From Anodontia alba (lineage: Eukaryota; Mollusca; Bivalvia; Lucinida; Lucinidae): a stretch of DNA of 64,000 nucleotides. The stretch is taken from assembly GCA_964016985.1 (NCBI GenBank), contig OZ024821.1, positions 91,688,093 through 91,752,092 of the forward strand. The letters run 5' to 3'. Below the pieces are notes generated by a model. It was given only the letters and a program-made list of their open reading frames with translations. It searched no databases and was not told the DNA's origin. Below, piece after piece: positions 1-10,942 of this stretch. Numbering within the stretch: the stretch's first letter is position 1; the number at the start of each line of letters is the position of its first letter. The position numbers and the translations under genes are program-made.

Positions 1-230
1 GGATAATATGCTAAAAGAAATCGTGTTTGAAAATTTAGAGTAGTTTTGGTAGGGCATTGGAGAAGTTCATCATGGCTTATTTCAGATAACAGTACTTCTC
101 CATGTTGTCCATCCTCAGGTCTTGCTAAAAGAAGCTCTTATGATTAAAATAAAGATTGAACTGATAGATTATTGTATCAGAGTTTGGCAGTTGTTTATGA
201 GCGTCATATCACAAGAAACCTACCCTATCC
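1..230. other. No recognised feature
   Basis: AT-rich sequence without an exon, repeat match within the window or other signal that I can support. Confidence 0.5.
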
Positions 231-655
231 TTCACCATACTTGTTCAAATAGTTGAACAAGTCCGTTTTGCTACCTCTTGGTGTGTTAACAGAGCATTAC
301 GAAAACATGCCTATTCAAATATATAGAAAATTTCACCTTCAAAAACTAAAAAAAATTCAGATAAAAAACTCTGATATCTTTCATATTTCTGCTCAAAACA
401 TAGATTGTGGGTACTCGTTAGAACTGCCTTGGCGAGGCAGTTCTAACGAGTACCTACAACCTATGTTTTCGAGCAAAAATAAGAAAAAATAATGTATACC
501 CATGTAAACCCCAGTTTTACTATATAAATGTGGGGTTAAAGGGGGTTAAAATTATATAGGCATGTTTTAGTGATGGTGCGTAATGAGCGGCATAGTGTAG
601 ATCTTATCTGGGTCTACACTGTTTGCTTAGGCCTGTCTTTCTCAATACTGAGGGT
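231..655. mobile_element. M1 MITE, interrupted by G2
   Basis: 231-294 carries the M1 interior (accatacttgttcaaat... gtgtgtt) and 576-655 the alpha core and right end (gtctacactgtttgc ... atactgagggttat). The G2 element at 295-575 splits them. Confidence 0.65.
295..575. mobile_element. G2 inverted-repeat element, copy 1
   Basis: Ends CATTACGAAAACATGCCTAT and its near-perfect reverse complement (ggcatgttttagtgatg). The centre is a ~70-bp hairpin related to core beta (atagattgtgggtactcg / cgagtacctacaacctat). Full second copy at 3505-3783, fragment at 10281-10389. Confidence 0.85.
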
Positions 656-707
656 TATTATTGAACATGATACTGGAGCATTGAAAAGCTCTGCGAGTAT
701 TCTTAGA

Positions 708-885
708 TTAACGCTTAGCACTCTGAGTAAAATATTCAGCATACAACATATTGAAATATTTTTCTTATTTTTCCCAGAAAGCAGGATTTGCCGTTTCATG
801 CAAATTGTCTCCATTGGAGACAATTTGCATGAAATGTTAAATCCTGTATTCTGGGAAAAATAAGAAAATATCACCAGTTTAAAAA
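708..885. mobile_element. P3 MITE
   Basis: Left end ttaacgcttagcactctg, then a gamma-type hairpin (atttgccgtttcatgcaaattg / caatttgcatgaaatgttaaat) flanked by ttatttttcccagaa and ttctgggaaaaataag. The right end is lost in an A-run. Confidence 0.75.
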
Positions 886-1562
886 AAAAAATAGAAGAGA
901 AATTTTCCTCATACAAATATCCAACTTGACCTTGAATTGGACATTGTAATGCCTTGCCATATTTCCTTAAATTGGAACATTTCCATTTAAATACCTGGTT
1001 GTCTGTCTTATGAAGGTGCTGGGTGACTTACAGAATGTGGCGTCTGATCAGAGTCTACAAAGTTTGCATTAAATACAATAATTTCTATAATACAGTAATA
1101 ATAAAAACTAACCAGACTTCCTGCTGTTGGAAATAGACTCGTCCGAAGAGTTGTGGTAGACACACTTAACATAAATGGTCAAAGTGTCTCGAATCAACTT
1201 TACAAGCAACATATAATGCATTAAAAAGGTTGATGATATCCAGTCCAACTTTGTGGCTCTGTATGTACAATGTTTATACAGCTGGACAAATAGATAGACA
1301 TAATTAATTAAGATCCAACCAATTTTACATGTACAGATTGTAAAATTTCCATTCATATATTAACTATGAGAGACAATTAAAACATAAAATTAAGCAATCT
1401 ACCATAAACACCTCCATAAACATCACACCAACTTGACATAGGCTGTGCCGATACATAGGTACCACATTTAAACTGGGTTGAGAGCATGTGGCAGAAACCA
1501 ATGTCCAAACAGCCTTCACCAGTGACACATAAGGCACCACAGATACAGAGTTGGCATGAAAT
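886..1562. other. Mostly unrecognised; P4 fragment near 1030-1110
   Basis: 1030-1110 matches the right half of the P4 element at 5760 (cagaatgtggcgtctgatcag ... ataataataaaaactaac). The remainder shows no coding or repeat signal that I recognise. Confidence 0.5.
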
Positions 1563-1995
1563 ACCGTCTTTTCCCTGAGTATTAGGACACCTTATCTACT
1601 TACCATACTTGTCATAAATTTTGAAATAGTCCATTCTTCTCTCTTATGATGTGTCTAAAGTATTGCTGTATGTATGGCACACAGTGTAGACCCTGATCAG
1701 ACACTGTATTGTAAAACCTGTGTAAGAGAGCCACCTTCGAGACTGACTTTAAATAGTGTTAGATGTGGAAAAAGTTGTCTGTCTTATAAAGATACATGTC
1801 ATGTAATTTTGCTAGCAAAATTACATGACATGTACCTTTAAAAGACAACCACCTTTCCACATCAACCACTAAGGTCAATTTCAGAGGTGGCTGTCTTACA
1901 CAGGTTTTACTGTATGGGTGAGATTAGTGTTGATTCTGATCAAATTTATTGTTTACTCTGGCATAGCTGTTTCAGTATTTAGGATAAATATGGTA
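1563..1995. mobile_element. M1 MITE, interrupted by M5
   Basis: Left end taccgtcttttccctgagtat with accttatctacttaccatacttgt, alpha core half at 1680-1706. The right part ends in cagtatttaggataaatatggta. Split by the M5 element at 1709-1912. Confidence 0.75.
1709..1912. mobile_element. M5-type MITE in TA target
   Basis: Ends ttgtaaaacctgtgtaagag and cttacacaggttttactg, flanked by TA on both sides. The ~60-bp central hairpin is built on acatgtcatgtaattttg. Related ends occur at 62313-62490. Confidence 0.8.
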
Positions 1996-2491
1996 AGTTG
2001 TCTGGGCATTCTTTCTTTGAGCTAGGAATTTTGTTTAGGAAGTGGGTGGAAATATTTTGTTTTTGCATTCCAGGAAGTGTCTTATTTATTCTGGAGAAAG
2101 ATGGTTAGGTATACATGATTTGGGCCAGAAAATAAAGCTGCTACTTTTACCCTAAATATTTGGATCAGTATCTAGACAAACAACAATTACCATTTCATTT
2201 TGTTATGTTTCCTTTTCTTTAAAGATCTATATCTCGTGAATGCCTGGATAGATTGATACTTTAGTTGATACTTGAATTGATGTTAGATACTTATACAAAG
2301 TTACATTCCATGTTAGGCCCACCTCTTTCAGTGAGCTTCAGAGGTCTTAGGTCTTAGATTTAGAATTTTAAAATTAAAGTTTCAGGTTAAAGTGTTATGT
2401 TAAGGCTTTTAGGCAGACAATTCACATGGAATGTCAAACCCTATTTTCTGTTTCTCTAAAAAAGATTAGAGGTTGAAATGGTTAGTTTATA
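1996..2491. other. No recognised feature
   Basis: AT-rich, no repeat relationship within the window that I could see and no exon-like segment. Confidence 0.5.
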
Positions 2492-2645
2492 ATATGGACC
2501 ACAGAGAGATCATTAGTGAACAGAAATACAGACCCTTATCAGAGTGTTCACTTATAATGTAAAATAGTATATAGACCACAGAGTCCATTAGTGAACAGAA
2601 ATACTGACCCTTATCAGAGTGTTTACCTGTATAATTATGTCGTAT
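2492..2645. repeat. Two tandem copies of a 77-bp unit
   Basis: atatggaccacagagagatc ... cagagtgttcac recurs 77 bp later with a few changes (atatagaccacagagtcc ... cagagtgtttac). Confidence 0.85.
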
Positions 2646-2913
2646 GGTTGATTTCTGTATGAAAAGGTTCATTTGCATTGGCTTCAATAATAATTGTCTT
2701 CAAATTATCCTGTATTTCTTTGAGCATTTCCTCTTCACCCAAAAAATCTTCTTTATAAGCTCTAATTAAAAATGACTTAAACTACTATGTTTTTATAGTT
2801 TTTGCTAAGTTGATAAATGTCTTTCTCAAAAGCCCTATTAATTAGACAACCATCTGCCTTCAGAGAAATGTAGAAGGTTTTCATGACCAGAAAAAAAAGC
2901 AAGTTTTTATACT

Positions 2914-3121
2914 TTACTTAGCATGCTGGGTAAAATTTCTGCAGGTGACATTTTGAAGTGTTTTTCTTATTTTTCCCAGAAAATAGGCTTTGACATTTCA
3001 TGCAGATTGTTTCCTTAGGAGACAATTTGCATGAAATGTCAAAGCCTGCTTTCTGGGAAAAAAAGAAAAATATCATCAGTTTGTCATTTGCTGAATGTAC
3101 CCAGACAGTGGTAAAGGTTAA
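2914..3121. mobile_element. P3 MITE
   Basis: Complete hairpin element: ttatttttcccagaaaatag, gamma-type stem with tip ccttaggag, then ttctgggaaaaaaagaaaaa and right end cagtggtaaaggttaa. Confidence 0.85.
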
Positions 3122-3257
3122 TATGGATGGATTCAAAGAGTCAAAGTATTGTAATGATGGATAGGATAGACAAAAGATGGTAACAAGCTACCTGTAATCT
3201 GCAATTCTTCTTCTGTTATTTCGGAATTGGACAAAAACTCACCTGATATTTATATAT

Positions 3258-3425
3258 GACTACCATAGTAACCCTAAGTATTTGGATCAACAGGCATGAG
3301 CAAACATTTCAAACTCATAATGTGTGTCTGAACAGGATCACACTGCCACTCATCAAATGCATCTCACAGCAAGTGCTCATATGGACTTGTTCAAAGTTTA
3401 GTATAAGTATGGTAAGGATTTTAGA
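3258..3425. mobile_element. Decayed M1 MITE
   Basis: Left end accatagtaaccctaagtat and right part caaagtttagtataagtatggtaagga are recognisable; the core has largely decayed. Confidence 0.6.
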
Positions 3426-3504
3426 TAGAGGGGGTGGGGGGGAGTAATGAAGTGCACAATCTGAGTAATGAAGTGCACAAGTTGAGGAAATGCACCTTCA
3501 AACA

Positions 3505-3783
3505 CATTACGAAAACATGCCTATTCAAATATATAGAAAATTTCACCCCAAAAAACTAAAATTTTCAGATAAAAAAACTCTGATATTTTTTCATATTTCT
3601 GCTCAAAACATAGATTGTGGGTACTTGTTAGAACTGCCTCAGTGAGGCAGTTCTAATGAGTACCCACAATCTATGTTTTCTGCAGAAATAAGAAAAATAT
3701 TGTATACCCCTGTAAACCCCAGTTTTACTGTATAAAAGTGGAGTTTAAGGGGGTCAAAATTATATAGGCATGTTTTCGTGATG
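3505..3783. mobile_element. G2 inverted-repeat element, copy 2
   Basis: Same ends and hairpin as 295-575, ~90% similar by eye; right end ataggcatgttttcgtgatg. Confidence 0.9.
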
Positions 3784-3966
3784 AAGAACAGTGTATGCAC
3801 AGGCAATACTCAGATCAGTGTTTGCATCTTTATAGTCTAATCAGTCTTCACTTGGGTGCTCATTCAGTATAGCTAAGGACAAAAAGGATTGATATTAATG
3901 CATGATGTGCAGGCTTATCTTTTTCTTCACTGGGCATACATGTGCAAAGATCCATTTTTCTCATTT

Positions 3967-4095
3967 TGTAGATCTGGATCTGCATTGTTTGCCATTAAGT
4001 ATGTGAATTTGTATTAACAGTCTGGACCAAGTAATCTGATTGGCTGAAAATTAGAAGTGGATGTGGCATCTTAATATATTCAGCATGACAAGGGT
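3967..4095. mobile_element. P1 MITE, right half
   Basis: agatctggatctgcattgtt through aatctgattggctgaaaatt to ttcagcatgacaagggttaa. The left arm is not recognisable. Confidence 0.8.
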
Positions 4096-4266
4096 TAAGG
4101 AAAATATAATGAGCAAATGGAGACAAAATAGACATAGAGAGAGACATTTCAACAGTCATACCTGTATTAACCTTAAAATGCTGTTTTATGTAATCGTTTC
4201 AGATAATTAAACCCATATCCAGTGCCTTGGAAAGGCTGTGCTCTGTGACTGAGGCCTTTCCTGGGT

Positions 4267-4641
4267 ATATTCATACCTTAGTTGACCTAATTACCGCACA
4301 TGCTCCTATAAATGCACAGTCAAGCAATTCCGTAGTCTTCAGATTACAGCCAGTGTAATTTTTGTCTGCTTCGTTATAAAGGCATATGTTGTGGATACCC
4401 ATTTGAATTGCATCGACTTGTCGATGCAATTCAAATGAGTACCCACAACATATGCTTTATAAAGAAAGTTAAAAAAAACAAAAACTGCGTACAAAAACAT
4501 TGCATAAGCATTATTTGATCATCCTTTACATTTTTTTTAAGGTGTACCTTTAGTATAGGTAGGTACATATTTTACCACTAGTTATCATAGCATTTTTGAA
4601 AAACCTAAGTGCTTAGTGTGGTAATTAGGTTGAATACGGTA
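4267..4641. mobile_element. M4 MITE, full length
   Basis: Left end ttgacctaattaccgcacat, right end gtggtaattaggttgaatacggta. Central hairpin of core beta type with tip catcgacttgtcgatg. Confidence 0.85.
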
Positions 4642-4739
4642 TTTAGTTTTTAGCTGTTTGACACATCACCTGAAGTTCACTTGAAAACATGATTATATCA
4701 AGATACAACAATCTTAGAGCTTTGAGGCAAAAATTAGAC

Positions 4740-4935
4740 CTTGAAGTGCTGCAGCAGAAGTTACTTAATTCGATTTTTTTTTTTCAGAGTAAATAAGGCT
4801 TGACATTTCATGACTTTAACGATTCCTCTACCTAGTAGACAACTTACATGTAATGCTAAGTCTTATTTTCTCAGAAAAATAATTGACAAAAATTAGACTA
4901 TCATCTGCTACTGTTTTGCTTTGTGCTTTAACTCT
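4740..4935. mobile_element. P2 MITE, decayed
   Basis: ttgaagtgctgcagcagaag, agagtaaataaggcttgaca, a degraded gamma stem and atcatctgctactgttttgc are P2 landmarks. Confidence 0.65.
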
Positions 4936-5150
4936 TTGCATGCTGGGTAATTTTGCATGCTTTTTTTGTTGTCTGCAGATTTTTTTTTAAATTAACTTTT
5001 TCAAAAAAATCTTTCAGGAATACTATCAGAGTGTCAAACAGTTTGGATCCAGATCAGGCCAGAAATTTTGTCGGGCCTGATCTATCTCAGGATCCAAACT
5101 GTTTGCAAAGGTTATCAGCATATGACAAAAGTCGCCACTAGCGGGGAAAG
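4936..5150. mobile_element. MITE with alpha-like hairpin
   Basis: caaacagtttggatccagatc ... tcaggatccaaactgtttgc forms a stem at 5037-5107. It is an alpha-core variant inside a family otherwise seen once. Confidence 0.55.
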
Positions 5151-5413
5151 AGTTATGGGTTAAGTTTACTAAAACTAAAAAGATTTCTTTGAATTCTTGC
5201 CATCATCCTTTACTAAGTAGTAATGGCTAGATTTATTAGTAGTAATAATTGCTCATATAGAAGTAAAAGTATATCTTTTGGCCTGGAAGTGGAAATAAAC
5301 ATCAAAGCATGTCTATTTCCTTGTAGACAGATGCTGCTTATTCATCTGAAAGGGAAACTTGAGATTTTAATGCGGAAATATATATTTGAGCCTTGTCTTA
5401 CAGAAAGGGACTT

Positions 5414-5588
5414 TAACCCTTAAAGGGCGAGTCACAACAGCAACAGACAACATTATAAAAAATGTTTTCTTCATTTTAATTTTTCAAGAAAATAAGGCTT
5501 GGCATTTCATGTGAAGTATTGATTTATATGAAATGTAAAACCTTATTTAAAATCAAAAGAAAAACAATAATTTTGAGTGCCACTTAAA
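5414..5588. mobile_element. P2 MITE
   Basis: Left end taacccttaaagggcgag; gamma stem gcttggcatttcatgtga with a shortened partner arm. Confidence 0.75.
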
Positions 5589-5759
5589 TGCTGAGCATGC
5601 TGGGGAAAAAATCAGTAGACAACATTTTTTAATATTTTTATTATTTTTTCCCAAGGAGACAATTTGCATGAAATGTCTAATCCTAATTCTCTGGAAAAAT
5701 AAGATAAAAAATAATAAAGTTGTTGTCTGCTGAATTTGCCCATAGAGTGGTAAAGATTA
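5589..5759. mobile_element. P3 MITE, abutting the P2 copy
   Basis: gctgagcatgctggg, ttttttcccaaggagacaat, then gttgtctgctgaatttgccc and agagtggtaaagattaa. The left arm of the hairpin is missing. Confidence 0.7.
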
Positions 5760-6543
5760 ACTCATTTAAGCCTAGGATAACAGGGACATAGGCAAACAGT
5801 GTAGACCCAGATCAGACACCACAGAATGTGGCATCTGATCAGGGTCTACATTTGTTTCATTAAATTCAGAAATTTCTACAAAACATGATAATAATAAAAA
5901 CTAACTAGAGCAAGTCAATGGCGCGCCATCGCATATCCCCACGCAAATGCTATCGTATATCTCCGTGCACGTCAAAATTCCAAATGCGTGCCTCCAGTCA
6001 TCATCCATAGGGCACCTGTGACAATTTCAAGGTTCTAGCTCAAAAAGCCTAGGAGGAGTTGTGTGACAATAAAAAAAAGGACCCAAAATCTTACTTTTTG
6101 ACCTCTGGTGACCCCCAGACATGCCCCCAGGCAAAATTTTTGCACCACTGTATTCTACTCTTCATTACCTTTGATTTGATATGCAACATGACTATGATTG
6201 TACAAAATGGATTTTGGACCTTTGGGGCCACACCCTCCTGGCCCTGCCCCGAGGGGTTACATCAAAATTCTGAATGTGTTCCTCCAGTCCTCATCCATAG
6301 GACTATCGCCTGTGAAAGTTTCAAGATTCTAGCTTTAAATGGTATAGGAGCAATGGTGTGACATTTCAGAAGCACGTACGGATGCACATACGGATGGACG
6401 GACAGATGGAGGTGTGGGTGGTGTGGATCACAATATCCCGCCTTTTTCTTTGAAAAGTGTGGAGATAGCAGACACCCCTTATATACGAAATGGACTTGTC
6501 CAAAAACTTAAGGTATAAGAGTCCACTTAGCATACATGGGTTA
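5760..6543. mobile_element. P4 MITE interrupted by a tandem-repeat element
   Basis: 5760-5905 holds catttaagcctaggataaca and an alpha core with tip ccacagaatgtgg. 6486-6543 holds aaatggacttgtccaaaaac ... atacatgggttaa. The block 5906-6485 splits them. Confidence 0.7.
5906..6485. repeat. Repetitive insert with two ~270-bp related units
   Basis: caaaattccaaatgcgtgcctccagtcatcatccatagg ... tctagct ... gtgtgacaata recurs ~270 bp later as caaaattctgaatgtgttcctccagtcctcatccatagg ... gtgtgacattt. It is followed by acggatggacggacagatgg and cacaatatcccgcc. GC content is above the surroundings. The family is unknown to me. Confidence 0.6.
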
Positions 6544-7022
6544 AGGGTTACTAATATGTGAACACTGAAGTCTCAGAGCAGAAAGAATCTGGGCATTCTG
6601 GTCAGGGCCTTTACTGTTTACATGGCTGAAACTGGGACACTGATGTAGGATCTATGTGTAACTAGGCCAGACCGCATAGCTGCACAGACTGGTCTAGCAG
6701 GCTATCAATGCTCATGTGTTGAGGTCCCTTTTTGCATGAGCCAGCTCTTTTATTCACTTCTGTGGGTTCAAAGAATACTGTTTGTGAATATTAGTGTCTT
6801 TAGAGTTGAAACATTGGTTTATTTATTACAAATGTTTCTTTTTATCATTTATTTTATGTTTCCTTTAGTGAAGAGTTTGTTGTACTGTAATGTATCTGTC
6901 TGTGTTGGTAAACACAGTAATACTCTAATTGATCTGTTCCTGTTTATAGTAATGACTAAGCAAGTAAATACTGATGAAATTTCAACTGAAACAAAACCAG
7001 TATAACTGTATTAGAACTTTTA
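6544..7022. other. No recognised feature
   Basis: No exon or family match that I can support; an 89-codon open frame at 6736-7005 looks like chance. Confidence 0.45.
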
Positions 7023-7605
7023 AGTTTTGATAAGTGTACATAACTGCTGAAGTATTCAAGATACTGCTTTAATATTTGGCCCACACCAACATTAGGGTAA
7101 GACCTTTCAATAGCACAGATCTTTTCCTCAGTTTGACTTTCTGCCAAGGTCAAGGTCAGGTTATACTTTGTCATTTAAACCCATGTTTGAGTTTTGCGTT
7201 GAAGTTTTGAAAAGTGTTCGTAACTGCTAAAGTATTCAAGATGCTGCTTTAATGTTTGGCCCACACCTACCTTAGGGTAAGACCTTTCAATAGTACACAC
7301 CCCTTCCTCAGTTTGACCTTCTGCCTAGGTCAAGATCAGGTCATACTTTGTCATTTATACCTGTGTTTAAGTTTTGAAAAGTGTACATGGCTGCTGAAGT
7401 ATGTAAGCTTTCATATTTCGTCCACACCAGCCTAAGGGAAGATGTTTAAATGGCATATACCCCATCCCTCAGTTTGACATTCTTCTGACATCAAAGTCAG
7501 GTCATAATCTGTCATTTACTGCATTCAATCTTTAATATTTAAAGATTGTTTTCTTATCCGATCAGCCCTTTCCGGGAGCTGCGTTGTCTTCTGACAACTC
7601 TTGTT
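7023..7605 (+). mobile_element. Tandem-repeat element with terminal hairpin (Helentron-like)
   Basis: Three units of ~170-180 bp begin agttttga(t/a)aagtgt at 7023, 7203 and 7370. The right end is a hairpin gttgtcttctgacaac followed by tcttgtt, the same arrangement as the pearl-like elements at 31820, 56770 and 59440. The left end is not clear. Confidence 0.65.
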
Positions 7606-7619
7606 TTTTGTTTCACTAC

Positions 7620-7820
7620 TTAGCCCATTTAAGATTGGAGACCCAGATCAGACAAGCAGAATGCGGCATCTGATCAGTGTCTCCACTGTTTGCATATAGT
7701 TCAACCATTTTTCCTTAGGAATATCTACATCATATAGCCTGACAAATCTAAAAGTGAAAATGGACTCTTCCAATAAATGTATATTGTGTGGGAGGGTTTA
7801 TTCTGTCTTTAATGGGTTAA
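7620..7820. mobile_element. P4 MITE
   Basis: ttagcccatttaagattgga, alpha core (gagacccagatcag ... ctgatcagtgtctccactgtttgc), right end tgtctttaatgggttaa. Confidence 0.8.
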
Positions 7821-8548
7821 TGTTAATGAAGTTGTTGTATTGCTTCATGCTGACTGGACTGGACAAAGGGAAGCAACTCAGATTATCTGTGGCAGGTGTC
7901 TTTTTTTTTTTTGTATCTGTTAAATGACCAAATAATAACTTGTTAAATAATAATAAAGGTCAACCTTGAAACATCTTTTTCTTGTTCAATTGTTAATTGA
8001 GACAATTTATTGGCTATTAGTATCATTTCTTGTTAAAGTGTCACCATCGGAATACAGGTGGTAGCCGGGGATGTTTTCATACAGTCACGAACAGTCACAA
8101 ATTAACCTTAGAAATAGTTCAAGATTACACAGAAATTTACAACCTGTCAAAATTTGTGACTGGTAATCTAATTATATTTGACCTGACACCCTTATGAAGT
8201 TGGCATGAACATTTTAATTTTGAAATTAGATGAATGTTAGCAAATAAATGACCAATTGCAATGGTTGATAATTTGAGTCAAGGCAGGGCATTTCCTTTAA
8301 GATTGCATAGGTGCTCAGTGACGACTCGGATCAGCCTGCACATTCTTGCAGTCTGATCATTCTTAGCAGGGCACTTGATGTGGGTAGCCAAGGATCAAAA
8401 GCTTCCTTAGGTAGACAGCGAAGACTCTGATCAGCTTGCACATATGTGCAGGCTGATCTGAGTCTTCACTGGGTGCACATCATTGTAATCTTGTTGGAAA
8501 TGCTGGTGCCCTAGCTGGTTCATTTCTTATTAATTTTCTGGTGGCGCA
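7821..8548. other. Mostly unrecognised
   Basis: 8290-8480 contains repeated gatcagcctgcac / gtgcaggctgatc motifs that may be another hairpin element; the rest shows nothing. Confidence 0.4.
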
Positions 8549-8972
8549 AATATTAAATTGGACACCTTAATTAACCCTTGTCCTGCTGAACCAGGATATG
8601 CCCTGCCTTTGCAAGCAGTGTAGATCCAGATCAGTTGGCTTCTGAAGAAGCCAACTGATCAGGATCTGCACTGTTTGCCATTAAGTATGTGAATTTATAT
8701 CAACAATCTAGATCAAGTAATCTGATTGGCTGAAAATTAGAAATAGGCATGGCATCTTAATTTGTTCAGCAGGACAAGGGTTTTAACTCCTTACTACACT
8801 TGTCCTAAAGTCTAAATAAGTCCATTTTACTACTAGTTTATTTGTCTAAAAACTAGCGGATGAAATGGCAATTTATTGTGTAGACCCTGATCAGGTGCTA
8901 CATTCTGTGCCATCTGATCTAGTTCTACAATGTTTGTTCATGCTTGTCAGTCCCAATGCTTAGAATAAAGAT
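8549..8972. mobile_element. M1 MITE interrupted by P1
   Basis: aaattggacaccttaa precedes, and ttaactccttactacacttgtcc follows, the P1 element. The M1 consensus reads acaccttaactccttacc without a break. Confidence 0.75.
8572..8782. mobile_element. P1 MITE
   Basis: ccttgtcctgctgaacca ... gttcagcaggacaaggg with an alpha core and tip ggcttctgaagaagcc. Confidence 0.9.
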
Positions 8973-9046
8973 GTAAGTTGTAAGATATTTCATATGAATC
9001 TTATAAGAGTGAATGAAATTTCACTGAGCCTTGATTAAATTTATAT

Positions 9047-9256
9047 TAACCCTGGTCCTGCTGAACCAGGATATGCTTGACTTTGCAAACAGTGTAGATC
9101 CAGATCAGTTGGCTTCTTCAGAAGCCAACTGAGCTGGATCTGCACTGATCTTCATTGAGTATGTTAGTTGGTATCAACAATCTGGATCAAGTCATCTGAT
9201 TGGCTGAAAATTAGAAGTGGGTGTGGCATCTTAATTTATTCAGCGGGACAAGGGTT
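9047..9256. mobile_element. P1 MITE
   Basis: taaccctggtcctgctgaac ... attcagcgggacaagggtta; alpha core with tip ggcttcttcagaagcc. Confidence 0.9.
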
Positions 9257-10280
9257 ACAACTACAGAACATATTAACCCTAAATATTGGGACACCTTGAC
9301 TCTTTGCCATACTTGTCCTAAAATTTGAATTTGTCTTAGCTGAATTGCAGAAAGCTCTATAGAGCTTATTTTAAGCAACTATAAGTAAATTGTCACTTAA
9401 ACTTTCAGAGGTTTTTTTGGCCACCCACCCATTAAACAACTTTTTTTCTCATCAAAATCTGAAGAGAACAGATAAACAAGATAATGCTGATTTTCTTCTT
9501 GAACATAGAAATTGATATTTCATGTAAATTGTCCCCAATTCACTTGAGCCCCACTCCCCACACCCTAGCAAACTCTACTGCTTTTATGTTGTCTGCCCGT
9601 CCATCCGTTTATGCAAATTCATGTGCAAACAGTGTAGATAGATCCTCATCAGACACTGTCTGATCTGGGTGTGCACTATTTGACAGTTACCCTTTTTGGG
9701 GTTTACCTACTAATACAGGTTAACACTAAGCTGGGTCAAGAAGTTTTCCATTTTCAAATTATCCAAAATTTACACGTAATAAAATCATCACAATGGGTTC
9801 TACATCATTGAACATTGAAATTTTAATTACAATATTCAGGTGCAGACATTTTCACCAGTGTGGCTTGTAATTAATTTTAACGACAACTCCAGAGATGGAG
9901 ATCATTCCACTTGTTTGATTTTAATCCTGTTAAATTGCCGAGATAAATTAAACTGTCTGAAATATTTTTCTTGAAGCTGATTCAGGACAGATCAGGCGGC
10001 CACCTCAAGGAGTTATGTCCCTTGAAATTGAAAAGGTTTTTCACATTTGGTTAATTTTCTTCTAGACACCATTGGGCGAGGATAATTTGGTTTGATTATT
10101 TATGGTGTGAAAACTATTTTGAATGTTTAATCACCATCAGAAAAACCTTGTTAAGTGACAGAAACTATTATCTCGGTACTGGAAACTTTGAAACTAAGGG
10201 ATTATAATGTTGCCTTAGTGAGAATACATGGACCTGGTCATATAAAAAATGCCTTAGGGGCATATGTGGACAGCAAAGGT
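9257..10280. other. Largely unrecognised, M1 fragments
   Basis: 9274-9340 matches the M1 left end (accctaaatattgggacacc). A decayed alpha core lies at 9625-9682. The rest shows no signal. Confidence 0.5.
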
Positions 10281-10389
10281 TCTAATGAGTACCCACAATC
10301 TATGTTTTGAGCAGAAATATGAGAAATATCAGAATTTTTTATCTGAATTTTTTTGTTCAATATATTTAAATGGGCATGTTTTCGTAATG
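10281..10389. mobile_element. G2 right-end fragment
   Basis: tctaatgagtacccacaatctatg through gggcatgttttcgtaatg, the right third of G2. Confidence 0.8.
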
Positions 10390-10510
10390 TTTCACTGTCT
10401 GCCAGTTACCTGTTTAGGGGTCGGCAGTCTTCAGTGGGTTAAAAGACACCACCAAATGGACATGTTCAGATTTTGGGGTAGATACTTTTTTTTAATGTTG
10501 AGGTTTGCTT

Positions 10511-10942
10511 AAGCTAAGAGGGATATCCAGAATTTATTTTTCTTATTTCTGCTCAAAAACATATGTTGAGGGTGAGGTGCTTCTAATGAGTACCACAACA
10601 TAATATCTAGGGTTGAGCGCAAGACTATGGTAACTCAAACATTTTTTTGAAACCCTTGTTTAGGGGCAACTTGGACCCCTTTGTAAACAATGCAAATTTA
10701 GGTGCCATTGCTCATACGAGCAATGGCACCTAAATTTTCATTGATTACAGAAAGAAATATTGTAATCTTCATAACACCTTCATGGTGAGGAGATTAGGTT
10801 TGGGGAAAAACAACCATCTGACTTACGCCAGTCTTGCGCTCAACCCTCGATATGATGTTTTTGTGCAGAAGTAAGAAAAATATCAATAATTTCCAGATCA
10901 GTAATTTTCATTTTCAGTTGAAAAGTGCCTTATCTGGAGCTA
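10511..10942. mobile_element. M3 MITE interrupted by G4
   Basis: Left part cttatttctgctcaaaaacatatg with a shortened beta stem; right part tgtttttgtgcagaagtaag to gccttatctggagctatga. The G4 element sits in the beta stem. Confidence 0.75.
10604..10852. mobile_element. G4 inverted-repeat element
   Basis: ATATC(T/G)AGGGTTGAGC with GCAAGACT is repeated inverted at the other end (agtcttgcgctcaaccct). Internal hairpin aatttaggtgccattgct / agcaatggcacctaaatt. Single copy in the window. Confidence 0.85.
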
